Origin: an uncultured Arenicella sp.
GTDB lineage: Bacteria > Pseudomonadota > Gammaproteobacteria > Arenicellales > Arenicellaceae
Assembly: GCA_937922925.1 (NCBI GenBank)
Contig: CALAKU010000055.1
Location: 1 to 52,549 of the forward strand
Reading direction: 5' to 3'
Length of the DNA: 52,549 nucleotides
Program-made: the position numbers and the translations under genes
The notes under the pieces: generated by a model
The model's database searches: none
What the model saw: only the letters and a program-made list of their open reading frames with translations
Told to the model about the DNA's origin: nothing
Part shown: positions 17,709 through 26,158 of the stretch, in pieces
Numbering within the stretch: position 1 is the stretch's first letter
Layout: the number at the start of each line of letters is the position of its first letter

Positions 17709-17738
17709 AAAGTTGGCGGGACTTTTCAGCTTTTTCAG

Positions 17739-18392
17739 CTAGCGATCAACGCCCGCTTCGTCTTCATCGATGATCTCAGTTTCGCGCTCAGCAGCCTGAA
17801 TCCAAGTCTGTAAAGAGGCGTGATCCAGAATGCTTTGACAATAGTCTTGCGCTGCTGACGACAACTCGGGAAGATACGTTTTAAATCGCAGTACCACTGG
17901 TGCAAAAAAACAGTCCGCGATACTAAACTCGCCAAATAGACGCAAATCACCATTTTCATTTTTAGCAGCGTAGCGCGAAAAAATAGCGTCGATACGTTGC
18001 ACGTCTTTCAGCGCGCTTGCGCTTAAGCTAACAACCCTTGATGCGCGGATGTTCATTGGCATTTCATTTCGAAGTGCTGCAAAACCAGAGTGCATCTCAG
18101 CCGTAATCGCTCTTGCCAACGCTCGTTGCATCACATCATTTGGCCAGCCTTGGCCTAAAAGATAGTGTTCATTAATGTATTCGCAAATCGCCAAAGAATC
18201 GAATATAGCCGTCTGCTCGTCAATGAGTACGGGTACTCGAGCAGTGTCTGAATACTGCAGTAATCGCTCTGTTAAACCGTCGGCGTTCAGCGAAACAAGT
18301 TGCTCATCAAATTCGATTGAAAAGCTGTGCAGCAACATCCAAGGCCGTAACGACCATGTGGAGTAATTCTTATTGCCAATGACGAGCTGCAA
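17739..18392 (-). CDS. Glutathione S-transferase family protein
   Basis: Two-domain glutathione transferase, 217 residues. The thioredoxin-like N-terminal domain begins LQLVIGNKNYSTWSLRPWMLL and includes the cis-Pro segment VPVLID and an EYINE helix. The C-terminal domain is helical, with a FSIADCFFAPVV N-capping box. Start choice: the open frame extends to 18440 inside pilU, but TTG at 18392 has AAAGGA seven bases upstream and lies one base after the pilU stop, so the two genes are probably translationally coupled. The substrate is unknown. Confidence 0.87.
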   Translation of the reverse strand: MQLVIGNKNYSTWSLRPWMLLHSFSIEFDEQLVSLNADGLTERLLQYSDTARVPVLIDEQTAIFDSLAICEYINEHYLLGQGWPNDVMQRALARAITAEMHSGFAALRNEMPMNIRASRVVSLSASALKDVQRIDAIFSRYAAKNENGDLRLFGEFSIADCFFAPVVLRFKTYLPELSSAAQDYCQSILDHASLQTWIQAAERETEIIDEDEAGVDR

Positions 18393-18393
18393 G

Positions 18394-19518
18394 CTAAAAT
18401 CCTTTAAGCTTGAGCGCCAAGTCAGTGGCACTTGAGGCATTGGTCAGCGCCGTTTCGTCTGAAATCACATCTTTTTTTACTAACTCTTCTAGGTGTTGAT
18501 CAAAGTGCAACATCCCTTCAACCTTATCGCCACTTTTAATTAGGTCTTTTACTTCTTTGATTCGTGACGGATCGACAATCAATTCACGCGCCAGCGGTGT
18601 CACTGTCATGACTTCGCAGGCCACAGTGCGGCCATCACCTTCTTTGCGCGGTAATAGACGTTGCGTAACAATGGCTCTTAAGTTGTGCGCTAACTTTGCT
18701 CGAATGGTGGCCTGCTCTTCGCCCATGAAGCTCGAGACCATACGGGTTATCGCATCGGCTGAATTTGGTGCGTGCAGTGTGCTGAAAACCAAGTGCCCTG
18801 TTTCCGCTGCGGTCAAGGCAATATCAATACTCTCTGGGTCGCGCATTTCGCCCATCAAAATAACATCTGGGTCTTCTCGCAATGCGGCTTTCATGGCCAA
18901 CGCAAAGTCGGGTACGTCGATGCCAACTTGGCGCTGTGATATCAAAGATCGCTCTTCGCTAAAAATATATTCGACCGGGTCTTCAATAGTTAAAATGTGC
19001 TGGTAACGCTCCTTATTTATTTCATTTAACAAAGACGCCATTGAGGTCGACTTGCCTGAACCCGTGGCACCGGAAAACACCACCAAGCCTTGACGCATCT
19101 TGGCAATACTCTGAACCTGTGACGGCAAACCTAACACCTCAGGAGCGGGAATATGATTTTCGATCACACGCATTACCACAGCGAGCGCACCAAGCTGCTT
19201 GAACATATTTACTCGAACTCGATTGCCTTCGTTGTCGCTCAAAGCCAAATCGACTTGACTGTTGGTGCGATATAACTCCAAATGATACTTCGACATCAAT
19301 GGGAACATTAGGCGCTCAATCATGTCGTCGCTCATCTCAGGCGAGCCTTTGACCTGTCGTATACGTCCATCAAGGCGCATCATTATTTGATGGCCCGAAC
19401 GAATATGAATATCAGACGCTTTAAACTTACAAGCCGAGGTAACGATGCTAGTTAGAAACTCTAGGGCTTCTTTTGCTTGAGGCGTGTCTTCGTAAACATT
19501 GGATAAATTTGTGGTCAT
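18394..19518 (-). CDS. pilU: PilT/PilU-type pilus retraction ATPase
   Basis: Hexameric motor ATPase of type IV pili, 374 residues. N-terminal PAS-like region with SDIHIRSG, Walker A GATGSGKST (150-158), an aspartate box (TIEDPVEYIF), Walker B DVILMGEMRDPES, and a His box with LVFSTLHAPN. The C-terminal tail FDQHLEELVKKDVIS with the following helix is the PilU-like ending. PilT is not next to it, so the PilT versus PilU call rests on length and tail. No other pilus gene is in the window. Confidence 0.88.
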   Translation of the reverse strand: MTTNLSNVYEDTPQAKEALEFLTSIVTSACKFKASDIHIRSGHQIMMRLDGRIRQVKGSPEMSDDMIERLMFPLMSKYHLELYRTNSQVDLALSDNEGNRVRVNMFKQLGALAVVMRVIENHIPAPEVLGLPSQVQSIAKMRQGLVVFSGATGSGKSTSMASLLNEINKERYQHILTIEDPVEYIFSEERSLISQRQVGIDVPDFALAMKAALREDPDVILMGEMRDPESIDIALTAAETGHLVFSTLHAPNSADAITRMVSSFMGEEQATIRAKLAHNLRAIVTQRLLPRKEGDGRTVACEVMTVTPLARELIVDPSRIKEVKDLIKSGDKVEGMLHFDQHLEELVKKDVISDETALTNASSATDLALKLKGF

Positions 19519-19695
19519 AGTTTTTATTTTGGTTAGAAAACCTTAGGATCAAAATTTAGGTGCTTGTCTACTGCATCCTAAATACACAATCGCCGTCATA
19601 TGCAAACAGAGTATTTGCTCAAAAACACGTTAGCGCAAACAAGACAGCGCCAAGATGTCACAAGATCGCTTGAGAACCGATCAGACATCAAAGGC

Positions 19696-20787
19696 TTAAC
19701 TACTAGCGAGCCCGTTAAATGCGTTCCAAGCCGAACCATTATCAAGGCACTGTTGGACTTTTTCAACAGCTTGCATGAAGGTAAGATCGTCTCGGTTCGA
19801 AAACAAGATATGCCCTGCTGCCAAGCTTAAACTTTCTCGGGCAACGCCTTTTTCTCCGTTGAGCGTTTTGAGGCCCAAGGCTAATGTGGCTTCCACCGTA
19901 TCGTCGTTGCCGCTGCTGGAAACCAAGGCAGCAGCGGTTTTACCACTGACGAGCGGTTCCGTGTCGATGATCTGTTTAGCAGGTTCAGCCCAAGTCATTT
20001 CGGTATCACAATAAAAGCGTCTAAGGGGCTTATTTAAAGCCGGGGCCAAACCGCCTTCAACCCCTTTAAATAAGACAGCTGAATCATAGCCAACCACCTT
20101 CGCCATAGCTGCGTAAATCTCAGGGTATGCTTTGTGCACATACCCAAGGGCAAGCGAGGTTTGATGTTCGGCTTTTAATGGACAAAGCAACCGTTCCAAT
20201 GTGGTCAACGCGGAGCGCTTTACGATGCGATTACGTAACTGATTTAACGCGTACAATTTTGGGTTGTAGAGCGATTGGTCAAGATACGCCCAGCCCTCGG
20301 TTTCGATTGCGGTGGCCGCTTGCTCTTGACTCATCAAGGGGTTGATACCAAAAGCTCGATAAACTTGATGGGCTGTGGCACCGAACTTAGGCCCAACTGA
20401 CTCGACCCCGTGAATCAGTGCAGGTAGCCCACATGCCGCTAAAACCGGTGCAATAAAGGGAGTAATGCTGTAGTGGCGCACATAACCATCAAACGGATCG
20501 GCAAGACAAACAAGCGTCGGCACCTTAACCGTAGCGGCCTCGGTGCTAGCCATCAGTGCGCTTAGCAAACCAGCGAACTCATCTTTCGTTTCTCGCTTCA
20601 TTCGCAGTGCGATCAAAAAGATCGCGGCTTGGACTTCATCCACTCGAGAATCTAAAATTCCTTGCATGACCTCTAGCGCTAGGGCCGCGCTTATATCTCG
20701 CCCACGGTCTGGGCCAACAGCAATGTCTTGAATCGCACTGCGTACAGCGGAGGCTAACTCAATCGAGGGATCGGAGGGCGTATTCAT
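19696..20787 (-). CDS. TrpD2-like glycosyltransferase family 3 protein (anthranilate phosphoribosyltransferase relative)
   Basis: A protein of 363 residues related to anthranilate phosphoribosyltransferase and to E. coli YbiB (TrpD2), a nucleic-acid-binding protein. Visible family features: the helical N-terminal domain with the ALRMKRET turn, and LIHGVESVGPKFGATAHQVYRAFGI, which replaces the canonical KHGN/GGTGGD loops of true TrpD. No trp genes are nearby. The start is at ATG 20787, because the upstream extension to 20850 would overlap the divergent cysG start. The function is uncertain: tryptophan synthesis is unlikely; DNA or RNA binding is possible. Confidence 0.75.
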   Translation of the reverse strand: MNTPSDPSIELASAVRSAIQDIAVGPDRGRDISAALALEVMQGILDSRVDEVQAAIFLIALRMKRETKDEFAGLLSALMASTEAATVKVPTLVCLADPFDGYVRHYSITPFIAPVLAACGLPALIHGVESVGPKFGATAHQVYRAFGINPLMSQEQAATAIETEGWAYLDQSLYNPKLYALNQLRNRIVKRSALTTLERLLCPLKAEHQTSLALGYVHKAYPEIYAAMAKVVGYDSAVLFKGVEGGLAPALNKPLRRFYCDTEMTWAEPAKQIIDTEPLVSGKTAAALVSSSGNDDTVEATLALGLKTLNGEKGVARESLSLAAGHILFSNRDDLTFMQAVEKVQQCLDNGSAWNAFNGLASS

Positions 20788-20834
20788 GAAGCGGATAATG
20801 CCACAGCAAAGGCAAGCTGGGATAAAATAAGGCA

Positions 20835-22250
20835 ATGCAGAATTACCCAATTTTTATGGATTTGCGCGACAGGCCCTGCCTAGTCGTTGGAGGCGGCCAA
20901 GTTGCCTTGCGTAAAATCCGTCTGATGCATTCCGCCGATGCAAAAATACATGTCGTTGCGCCCGAGGTGTGCTCGGCCATCCGCGAAGAATTCGGGGACG
21001 ATCTTCAATATACCTTGCGAGAATTTGAAGATGACGACATCCATGGCTACCGCCTTATTACAGCGGCCACCGACAATGCCGATGTTAATGCTCGAATCTC
21101 TGAACTTGCCCAAGCGATCAACGTCCCGGTCAATGTCGTTGATCAGCCAGCGCTTTGCAGTTTTATTACGCCATCAATTGTGGATCGATCTCCGGTTGTG
21201 ATTGCGATCTCTACTGGTGGCGATGCGCCTGTCTTGGCGCGCATGTTACGCAGCAAACTAGAAGCCTTTATTCCGGCAAACTATGGCGCTTTGGCAAAAA
21301 GCATGGGCCGATTTCGGGATCGCTTAAAGCAGTTGGTTCACACTGAACGAGAACGACGCTTGTTCTGGGAGCGCATCGTCAATGGGCCAATCGCCGAGCT
21401 ATTTATCTCAGGTCGTCGTCAAGAGGCCGAACGCAACTTAAACGATGCGATAGAAAACAGTGGCAAAGCGTGCCCCAATCTTGGTGAAGTCTGGTTAATT
21501 GGTGCAGGCCCCGGCGACCCCGATTTACTCACCTTTCGCGCATTAAGGCTAATGCAACAAGCCGACGTTGTTCTTTATGATCGCCTAGTGAGCGACGAAG
21601 TGTTAAACCTTTGTCGGCGCGATGCCGATCGTATCTACGTGGGCAAACGTCGAGCCGATCATACCGTTCCACAGGCCGAGATCAATCAGCTTCTTGTCGA
21701 TTTGGCTAAACAAGGCAATAGCGTGGTAAGGCTAAAAGGCGGAGACCCATTTATTTTTGGGCGCGGCGGCGAAGAAATTGAGTTATTGAGCGAACACGGT
21801 ATTAATTTTCAAATCGTACCGGGTATTACCGCAGCCAGTGGATGTTCGACCTATGCGGGCATTCCTTTAACGCACAGAGATCATGCACAGTCTTGCGTAT
21901 TCGTCACCGGCCATCTCAAAGACGGAAGCGTTGACCTCGACTGGCCTCGACTCGCCATAAAACACCAAACTGTCGTTATCTACATGGGCTTAGTTGGTCT
22001 GCCGATTATTTGTGAAAAATTGATAGAGCACGGGCTGAGCAAAGACACACCGCTCGCCTTAATCGAGCAGGGTACCAAACAAAGCCAACGCGTCTACGCG
22101 TCGACCCTTGCTAGCATTTGCGATGAAATTAAAGACGCTACCATCAAACCTCCAACGCTTATCATCGTTGGCACAGTAGTTTCGCTTCACCCCAAATTAC
22201 GATGGTTCAACTTAAAGGAGCAGTCACAAAAAGGGCAATCACAAGCCTAG
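20835..22250 (+). CDS. cysG: Siroheme synthase, trifunctional
   Basis: Makes siroheme from uroporphyrinogen III for sulfite and nitrite reductases. The N-terminal half (about 1-215) is the precorrin-2 dehydrogenase/ferrochelatase with a CLVVGGGQVALRK NAD loop. The C-terminal half (about 217-460) is uroporphyrinogen III C-methyltransferase with VWLIGAGPGDPDLLT, DVVLYDRLVS, GGDPFIFGRGGEE and PGITAASG. Length 471 is normal for the fused gammaproteobacterial form. MQNYPIFMDLRDRPC at the start aligns with E. coli CysG. No sulfate-assimilation genes adjoin it. Confidence 0.97.
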   Translation: MQNYPIFMDLRDRPCLVVGGGQVALRKIRLMHSADAKIHVVAPEVCSAIREEFGDDLQYTLREFEDDDIHGYRLITAATDNADVNARISELAQAINVPVNVVDQPALCSFITPSIVDRSPVVIAISTGGDAPVLARMLRSKLEAFIPANYGALAKSMGRFRDRLKQLVHTERERRLFWERIVNGPIAELFISGRRQEAERNLNDAIENSGKACPNLGEVWLIGAGPGDPDLLTFRALRLMQQADVVLYDRLVSDEVLNLCRRDADRIYVGKRRADHTVPQAEINQLLVDLAKQGNSVVRLKGGDPFIFGRGGEEIELLSEHGINFQIVPGITAASGCSTYAGIPLTHRDHAQSCVFVTGHLKDGSVDLDWPRLAIKHQTVVIYMGLVGLPIICEKLIEHGLSKDTPLALIEQGTKQSQRVYASTLASICDEIKDATIKPPTLIIVGTVVSLHPKLRWFNLKEQSQKGQSQA

Positions 22251-22361
22251 CCCTCGGCTGCAAGACAAATGACTGTCTCGTGCGCCTCTAGGTTAGTGCC
22301 TCACGGGATTAAAGCCTCAGACTAGATCAAGCTTCTATTCTTTCTTGCATTACCCAGCAAC

Positions 22362-22387
22362 AAAAAAGCCTCGCATGTGCGAGGCTT
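22362..22387 (-). terminator. Rho-independent terminator after rpmA
   Basis: A perfect stem (AAGCCTCGCA with TGCGAGGCTT, tight loop) is followed on the minus strand by six Ts. It ends the rplU-rpmA transcript and may also serve the convergent cysG, although the plus-strand tail is only weakly T-rich. Confidence 0.85.
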
Positions 22388-22420
22388 CTTCATAATTTCT
22401 TTTGTGTGGTACGAATCTAA

Positions 22421-22678
22421 TTACGCTGCTTCAATGCTCACGTGCTTGCGATTCTTTGGGCCTTTGACTTCAAATTTCACCACACCGTCTTTAAGAGCGA
22501 ACAAAGTGTAGTCTCGGCCCATGCCAACATCGGTACCGGGATGAAAGCTGCTGCCGCGTTGACGAACAATAATGCTTCCGGCCGAAACAAGTTGGCCAGC
22601 ATAGCGTTTTACGCCTAGACGTTTGGAATTGGAATCGCGACCGTTGCGCGAACTACCACCTGCTTTTTTATGTGCCAT
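22421..22678 (-). CDS. rpmA: 50S ribosomal protein L27
   Basis: L27 sits at the peptidyl-transferase centre. [20 protein letters not shown] at the N-terminus and GSIIVRQRG are diagnostic. There is no cleavable N-terminal extension of the Firmicutes type. Length 85 matches E. coli. It is co-directional with rplU, 27 bases downstream. The GTPase gene obgE, often next in gammaproteobacteria, is absent; a terminator and cysG follow. Confidence 0.98.
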   Translation of the reverse strand: MAHKKAGGSSRNGRDSNSKRLGVKRYAGQLVSAGSIIVRQRGSSFHPGTDVGMGRDYTLFALKDGVVKFEVKGPKNRKHVSIEAA

Positions 22679-22705
22679 GACTAAATCTCCAAATAGACGT
22701 TAATT

Positions 22706-23314
22706 TTACTCAGCCAAAAATTCTTTAGCTTGCTTTACCCACTCGTCTCGCTCAATACGACCTTTGAAATTAAGTTCGTTGTCGACACGTTCGATATCAT
22801 CGGCGCTAAAGTCGGCGATTTGCTGAAAAGTGGTGATACCCATCTTCTCGAGCTTACCAACAATCACCGGACCAACACCTGAAATACGAGTTAAATCGTC
22901 ACCGCCCTCAGCTTTTTTTGCTTTGGCTGGTGCTTTCTTTACTGCTGGCTTATCGTCAGCTTTGGCCTCTGTTTTAGCCGCTTTTTTTGGTGCCGCTTTT
23001 GCCGCTACGCCGCCGATTGCTGTGATCTCAAGCTCGGTGTAATTCTGGCGATGGCCATTACGTGTGCGAGAATTTTGACGACGACGAAATTTAACCACGC
23101 GAAGCTTTTTGCCTCGACCATTGCTCAATACGGTGGCTTCAACCGTTGAATTTAAGGTTGGCGTACCAACTTCAACTTTATCGCCATCACCGATCATTAA
23201 AACGTGGTCTAAGGTCACTTTATCGCCTTCCTCGGCTTTGAGTGACTCAACTTTGAGTTTGTCGCCAACGGCGACGCGGTATTGCTTACCGCCGGTTTTT
23301 ACAACTGCGTACAT
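22706..23314 (-). CDS. rplU: 50S ribosomal protein L21 with C-terminal helix-hairpin-helix domain
   Basis: The first 103 residues are a complete L21: [14 protein letters not shown] at the start, then [22 protein letters not shown]. An Ala/Lys-rich linker (about 108-138) leads to an extra domain (about 139-202) starting [15 protein letters not shown], a helix-hairpin-helix fold, and ending in [10 protein letters not shown]. Total 202 residues against about 103 for E. coli L21. The same extra domain is known on some alphaproteobacterial L21 and NuoE proteins (recalled, not searched). The start is ATG 23314 with GGAG five bases upstream; an in-frame TTG at 23329 contains that ribosome site and is rejected. 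Confidence 0.95.
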   Translation of the reverse strand: MYAVVKTGGKQYRVAVGDKLKVESLKAEEGDKVTLDHVLMIGDGDKVEVGTPTLNSTVEATVLSNGRGKKLRVVKFRRRQNSRTRNGHRQNYTELEITAIGGVAAKAAPKKAAKTEAKADDKPAVKKAPAKAKKAEGGDDLTRISGVGPVIVGKLEKMGITTFQQIADFSADDIERVDNELNFKGRIERDEWVKQAKEFLAE

Positions 23315-23531
23315 TTTTTCTCCAGCCAAACTGGCCTTTGTAGGCGTTCTGAAGGGGTATCTTGCTACAGCGAACTTGGCAAGCTAGCTTTCTTCCACTT
23401 ATCGGACCCAGCGAACAGAGCGCGAATTCTATTGATTCACATCGGTTGGGTCAATGCTCTAAGGGCCAAAAAGATCACTTTTTCAACCACTAATTGAATT
23501 GAATTTTCGCTCCCTTTCCCTCGACTGCGGT

Positions 23532-23537
23532 TATAAT
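23532..23537 (+). promoter_or_regulatory. Candidate -10 element immediately before ispB
   Basis: A perfect TATAAT ends eight bases before the ispB ATG. If used, transcription would begin at or within one or two bases of the start codon. No convincing -35 is found 16-18 bases upstream, so the element may be fortuitous. Confidence 0.3.
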
Positions 23538-23544
23538 TTGCGAC

Positions 23545-24570
23545 ATGACAATTAATTCAACTCCAATCAGCAGCACCAACACGCAAGCCGTTGATATTAA
23601 GGATGTTTTATCTATGGTTGATGATGATATGCAAATCGTCAATCAGCTTATTAGCGGTAATTTAAACAGCGAGGTAGCACTGATCAATCAGCTTGGCGCG
23701 TATATTGTTCAGGCAGGTGGAAAACGCTTACGACCTGTCGCTTTATTGCTGACCGCGAAGGCGTGCGATACTGAGAGTGTGCTGGCTCAGAATGAGCATT
23801 GTTTATTGGCCGCTATTGTTGAATTTATCCATACTGCCACGTTATTACACGACGATGTGGTTGACGAATCACAACTGCGTCGAGGTCGTGAAACGGCCAA
23901 TGAAGTATTTGGTAATGCGGCCAGCGTGTTGGTTGGTGATTACTTGTACTCACGGTCATTCCAAATGATGGTTGAAGTGGGTAGCATGAGAGTGATGGAG
24001 ATTTTATCGCGCACAACCAATCAAATCGCCGAAGGCGAAGTCATGCAATTGATCAACTGTGGTTCAGCAGAAACGACTGAGCAGCAATACATGGAAACCA
24101 TTCAGTCGAAAACCGCCATTTTATTTGAGGCCGCAACTCAGTTGGGCGCAGTGGCAACGAAACAGGCCAGACCCGTGGAAAAAGCGATGGCGGCCTATGG
24201 TTTGCATATTGGTACGGCTTTTCAACTCGTGGATGACATTCTTGATTACACCGCCGACGCCGAGGAAATGGGCAAAAATGTCGGTGATGATTTGGCCGAG
24301 GGGAAACCCACGCTGCCGCTGATTAATGCCATAGAACGGTCATCAAATGAAGACAAAGCGCTATTGATAGATGCCATCACTAATGCTTCCCGCGATAACC
24401 TCGAAGGTGTATTAAATATCATTGAAAAAACAGGCTCGCTAGCCTACACCGCTCGAGCGGCGCGCGCTCAAGCTCAGCTCGCCCAAGAATGCCTATCTGT
24501 TTTACCCGATTCTATCTACAAAACCGCACTGTCCAAGCTTGCGCAATTTTCGGTAGAGCGAACATTTTAG
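23545..24570 (+). CDS. ispB: Octaprenyl diphosphate synthase (trans-polyprenyl synthase)
   Basis: Builds the isoprenoid tail of quinones from farnesyl and isopentenyl diphosphates. It has the first Asp-rich motif DDVVDE (103-108) and the second DDILD (230-234), GGKRLRP (58-64), and KPTLPL after the second motif. Length 341 exceeds E. coli IspB (323) by a short N-terminal addition. No Shine-Dalgarno precedes the ATG. It is divergent from rplU, the usual gammaproteobacterial arrangement. Confidence 0.95.
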   Translation: MTINSTPISSTNTQAVDIKDVLSMVDDDMQIVNQLISGNLNSEVALINQLGAYIVQAGGKRLRPVALLLTAKACDTESVLAQNEHCLLAAIVEFIHTATLLHDDVVDESQLRRGRETANEVFGNAASVLVGDYLYSRSFQMMVEVGSMRVMEILSRTTNQIAEGEVMQLINCGSAETTEQQYMETIQSKTAILFEAATQLGAVATKQARPVEKAMAAYGLHIGTAFQLVDDILDYTADAEEMGKNVGDDLAEGKPTLPLINAIERSSNEDKALLIDAITNASRDNLEGVLNIIEKTGSLAYTARAARAQAQLAQECLSVLPDSIYKTALSKLAQFSVERTF

Positions 24571-24644
24571 AAGGCAATGAGTTTCCATTGAAAGCTCACC
24601 AATCACTACTGCGCATCTAAAATCCTCTTTGTAGATTTTTCGCC

Positions 24645-26144
24645 TTATTCGCTATTCGTTGGAAAACTAAAGTTTGCTCCTTCTTTAATACCACTTGGCC
24701 AGCGAGTCGTTACCGTTTTAAGCTTGGTGTAAAAGTGGATCCCTTCTGGCCCGTAGATCCCATGAGAGCCGAATAAAGAGCGTTTCCAGCCTCCAAAACT
24801 ATGAAACGCAACGGGCACAGGTATCGGAACATTGACTCCAACCATACCGGCCTTAACCTGCTTAGCGAAAGAGCGTGCCGTCTCTCCATCGCGTGTGAAA
24901 ATCGCCGCACCATTGCCATACTCATGGTCATCGACCAGTTTACGCGCTTGTTCAAAACTGTCTGCTCTTACCACACTCAAGACAGGACCAAAAATTTCAG
25001 TTTGATATACGCTCATGTCAGTACGAACCTCGTCTAACAAAGTGGCACCAACCCAATACCCATTTTCGTATCCTTTCACGCTGGCTCCGCGACCATCGAC
25101 CACCAGCTTGCATCCTTGAGTCTCACCTTCAGCGATCAATGCGCAAATACGGTCTTGTGCCTGCTGCGTGATCACAGGGCCCATTTGCGAACTGGGGTCG
25201 ATCGAGGGCCCTAATTTAAGGGATTCAATTCTGCTCTTAAGCTCATCAACCAAGCGATTTGCAGTCCCTTCACCGACTGGCACGGCAACCGAAATTGCCA
25301 TACAGCGCTCACCGGCCGATCCAAAAGCGGCACCCATAAGGGCATCTGCCGCTTGGCGAACGTCGGCATCGGGCATAATCACCATATGATTTTTTGCCCC
25401 GCCTAAAGCTTGAACTCGCTTGCCTGATGCGGTGCCTCGCTGATAAATGGATTGCGCAATTGACGACGATCCGACAAAACTAATGGCGTCTATATCTGGA
25501 TGATCAAGTAAGGCATTCACCGCTTCCTTGTCGCCATGGACCACGTTAAATACCCCGTCTGGGAAACCCGCTTCGCCAATAAATTGAGCCAGCATATTGG
25601 CCGCTGACGGGTTGCGCTCAGAAGGTTTTAGAATAAAGGTATTGCCACATGCTAAGGCCATTGGGATCATCCATAAAGGCACCATGGCTGGGAAATTAAA
25701 CGGCGTAATACCCGCCACAACTCCCAGGGCATGGCGATCAGAATAAGTGTCGATATCCGGACCAACATTACTGTTGTATCGCCCCGTAAGCTGGCTAGGT
25801 ATACTGGTAGCGTACTCAATCACCTCTAGGGCACGCGCTATTTCTCCTAAAGCGTCTTCGTGCGTTTTACCGTGTTCTAGAGAAATCGCCTTTGCTAGCT
25901 CATTTTGCTTTTGACTCACAATCGAATGCAAAGCAAACATTCGCTTTGCTCGATTGGCCGGGCTCACTTGACTCCATGAATCAAACGCCACTAAAGCAGC
26001 AGAAACAGCAGCATTAACAACGTTAGTATCAGCCAAAGCAACCTCTGCGATCTGTTGCGCTGTGGCTGGATTGAATACCGCTTGAAATGTCGCATTCGCT
26101 TGATCAAATTGTTTGCCGTTGATTTGATGTTGTATTTTTTTCAT
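24645..26144 (-). CDS. mmsA: Methylmalonate-semialdehyde dehydrogenase (CoA-acylating)
   Basis: Converts methylmalonate or malonate semialdehyde to propionyl- or acetyl-CoA in valine, thymine and inositol breakdown. The protein is a 499-residue aldehyde dehydrogenase. It has GITPFNFPAMVPLWM (the cofactor-loop segment typical of MmsA), the FVGSSSIAQ NAD loop, and the catalytic cysteine in GSAGERCMAIS. The C-terminal FGSHGIYGPEGIHFYTKLKT matches the MmsA branch. No other valine-degradation genes adjoin it; the upstream neighbour is an FMN glutamate-synthase-family gene 14 bases away. Confidence 0.94.
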   Translation of the reverse strand: MKKIQHQINGKQFDQANATFQAVFNPATAQQIAEVALADTNVVNAAVSAALVAFDSWSQVSPANRAKRMFALHSIVSQKQNELAKAISLEHGKTHEDALGEIARALEVIEYATSIPSQLTGRYNSNVGPDIDTYSDRHALGVVAGITPFNFPAMVPLWMIPMALACGNTFILKPSERNPSAANMLAQFIGEAGFPDGVFNVVHGDKEAVNALLDHPDIDAISFVGSSSIAQSIYQRGTASGKRVQALGGAKNHMVIMPDADVRQAADALMGAAFGSAGERCMAISVAVPVGEGTANRLVDELKSRIESLKLGPSIDPSSQMGPVITQQAQDRICALIAEGETQGCKLVVDGRGASVKGYENGYWVGATLLDEVRTDMSVYQTEIFGPVLSVVRADSFEQARKLVDDHEYGNGAAIFTRDGETARSFAKQVKAGMVGVNVPIPVPVAFHSFGGWKRSLFGSHGIYGPEGIHFYTKLKTVTTRWPSGIKEGANFSFPTNSE

Positions 26145-26158
26145 TGGCCAAGCTCAGA

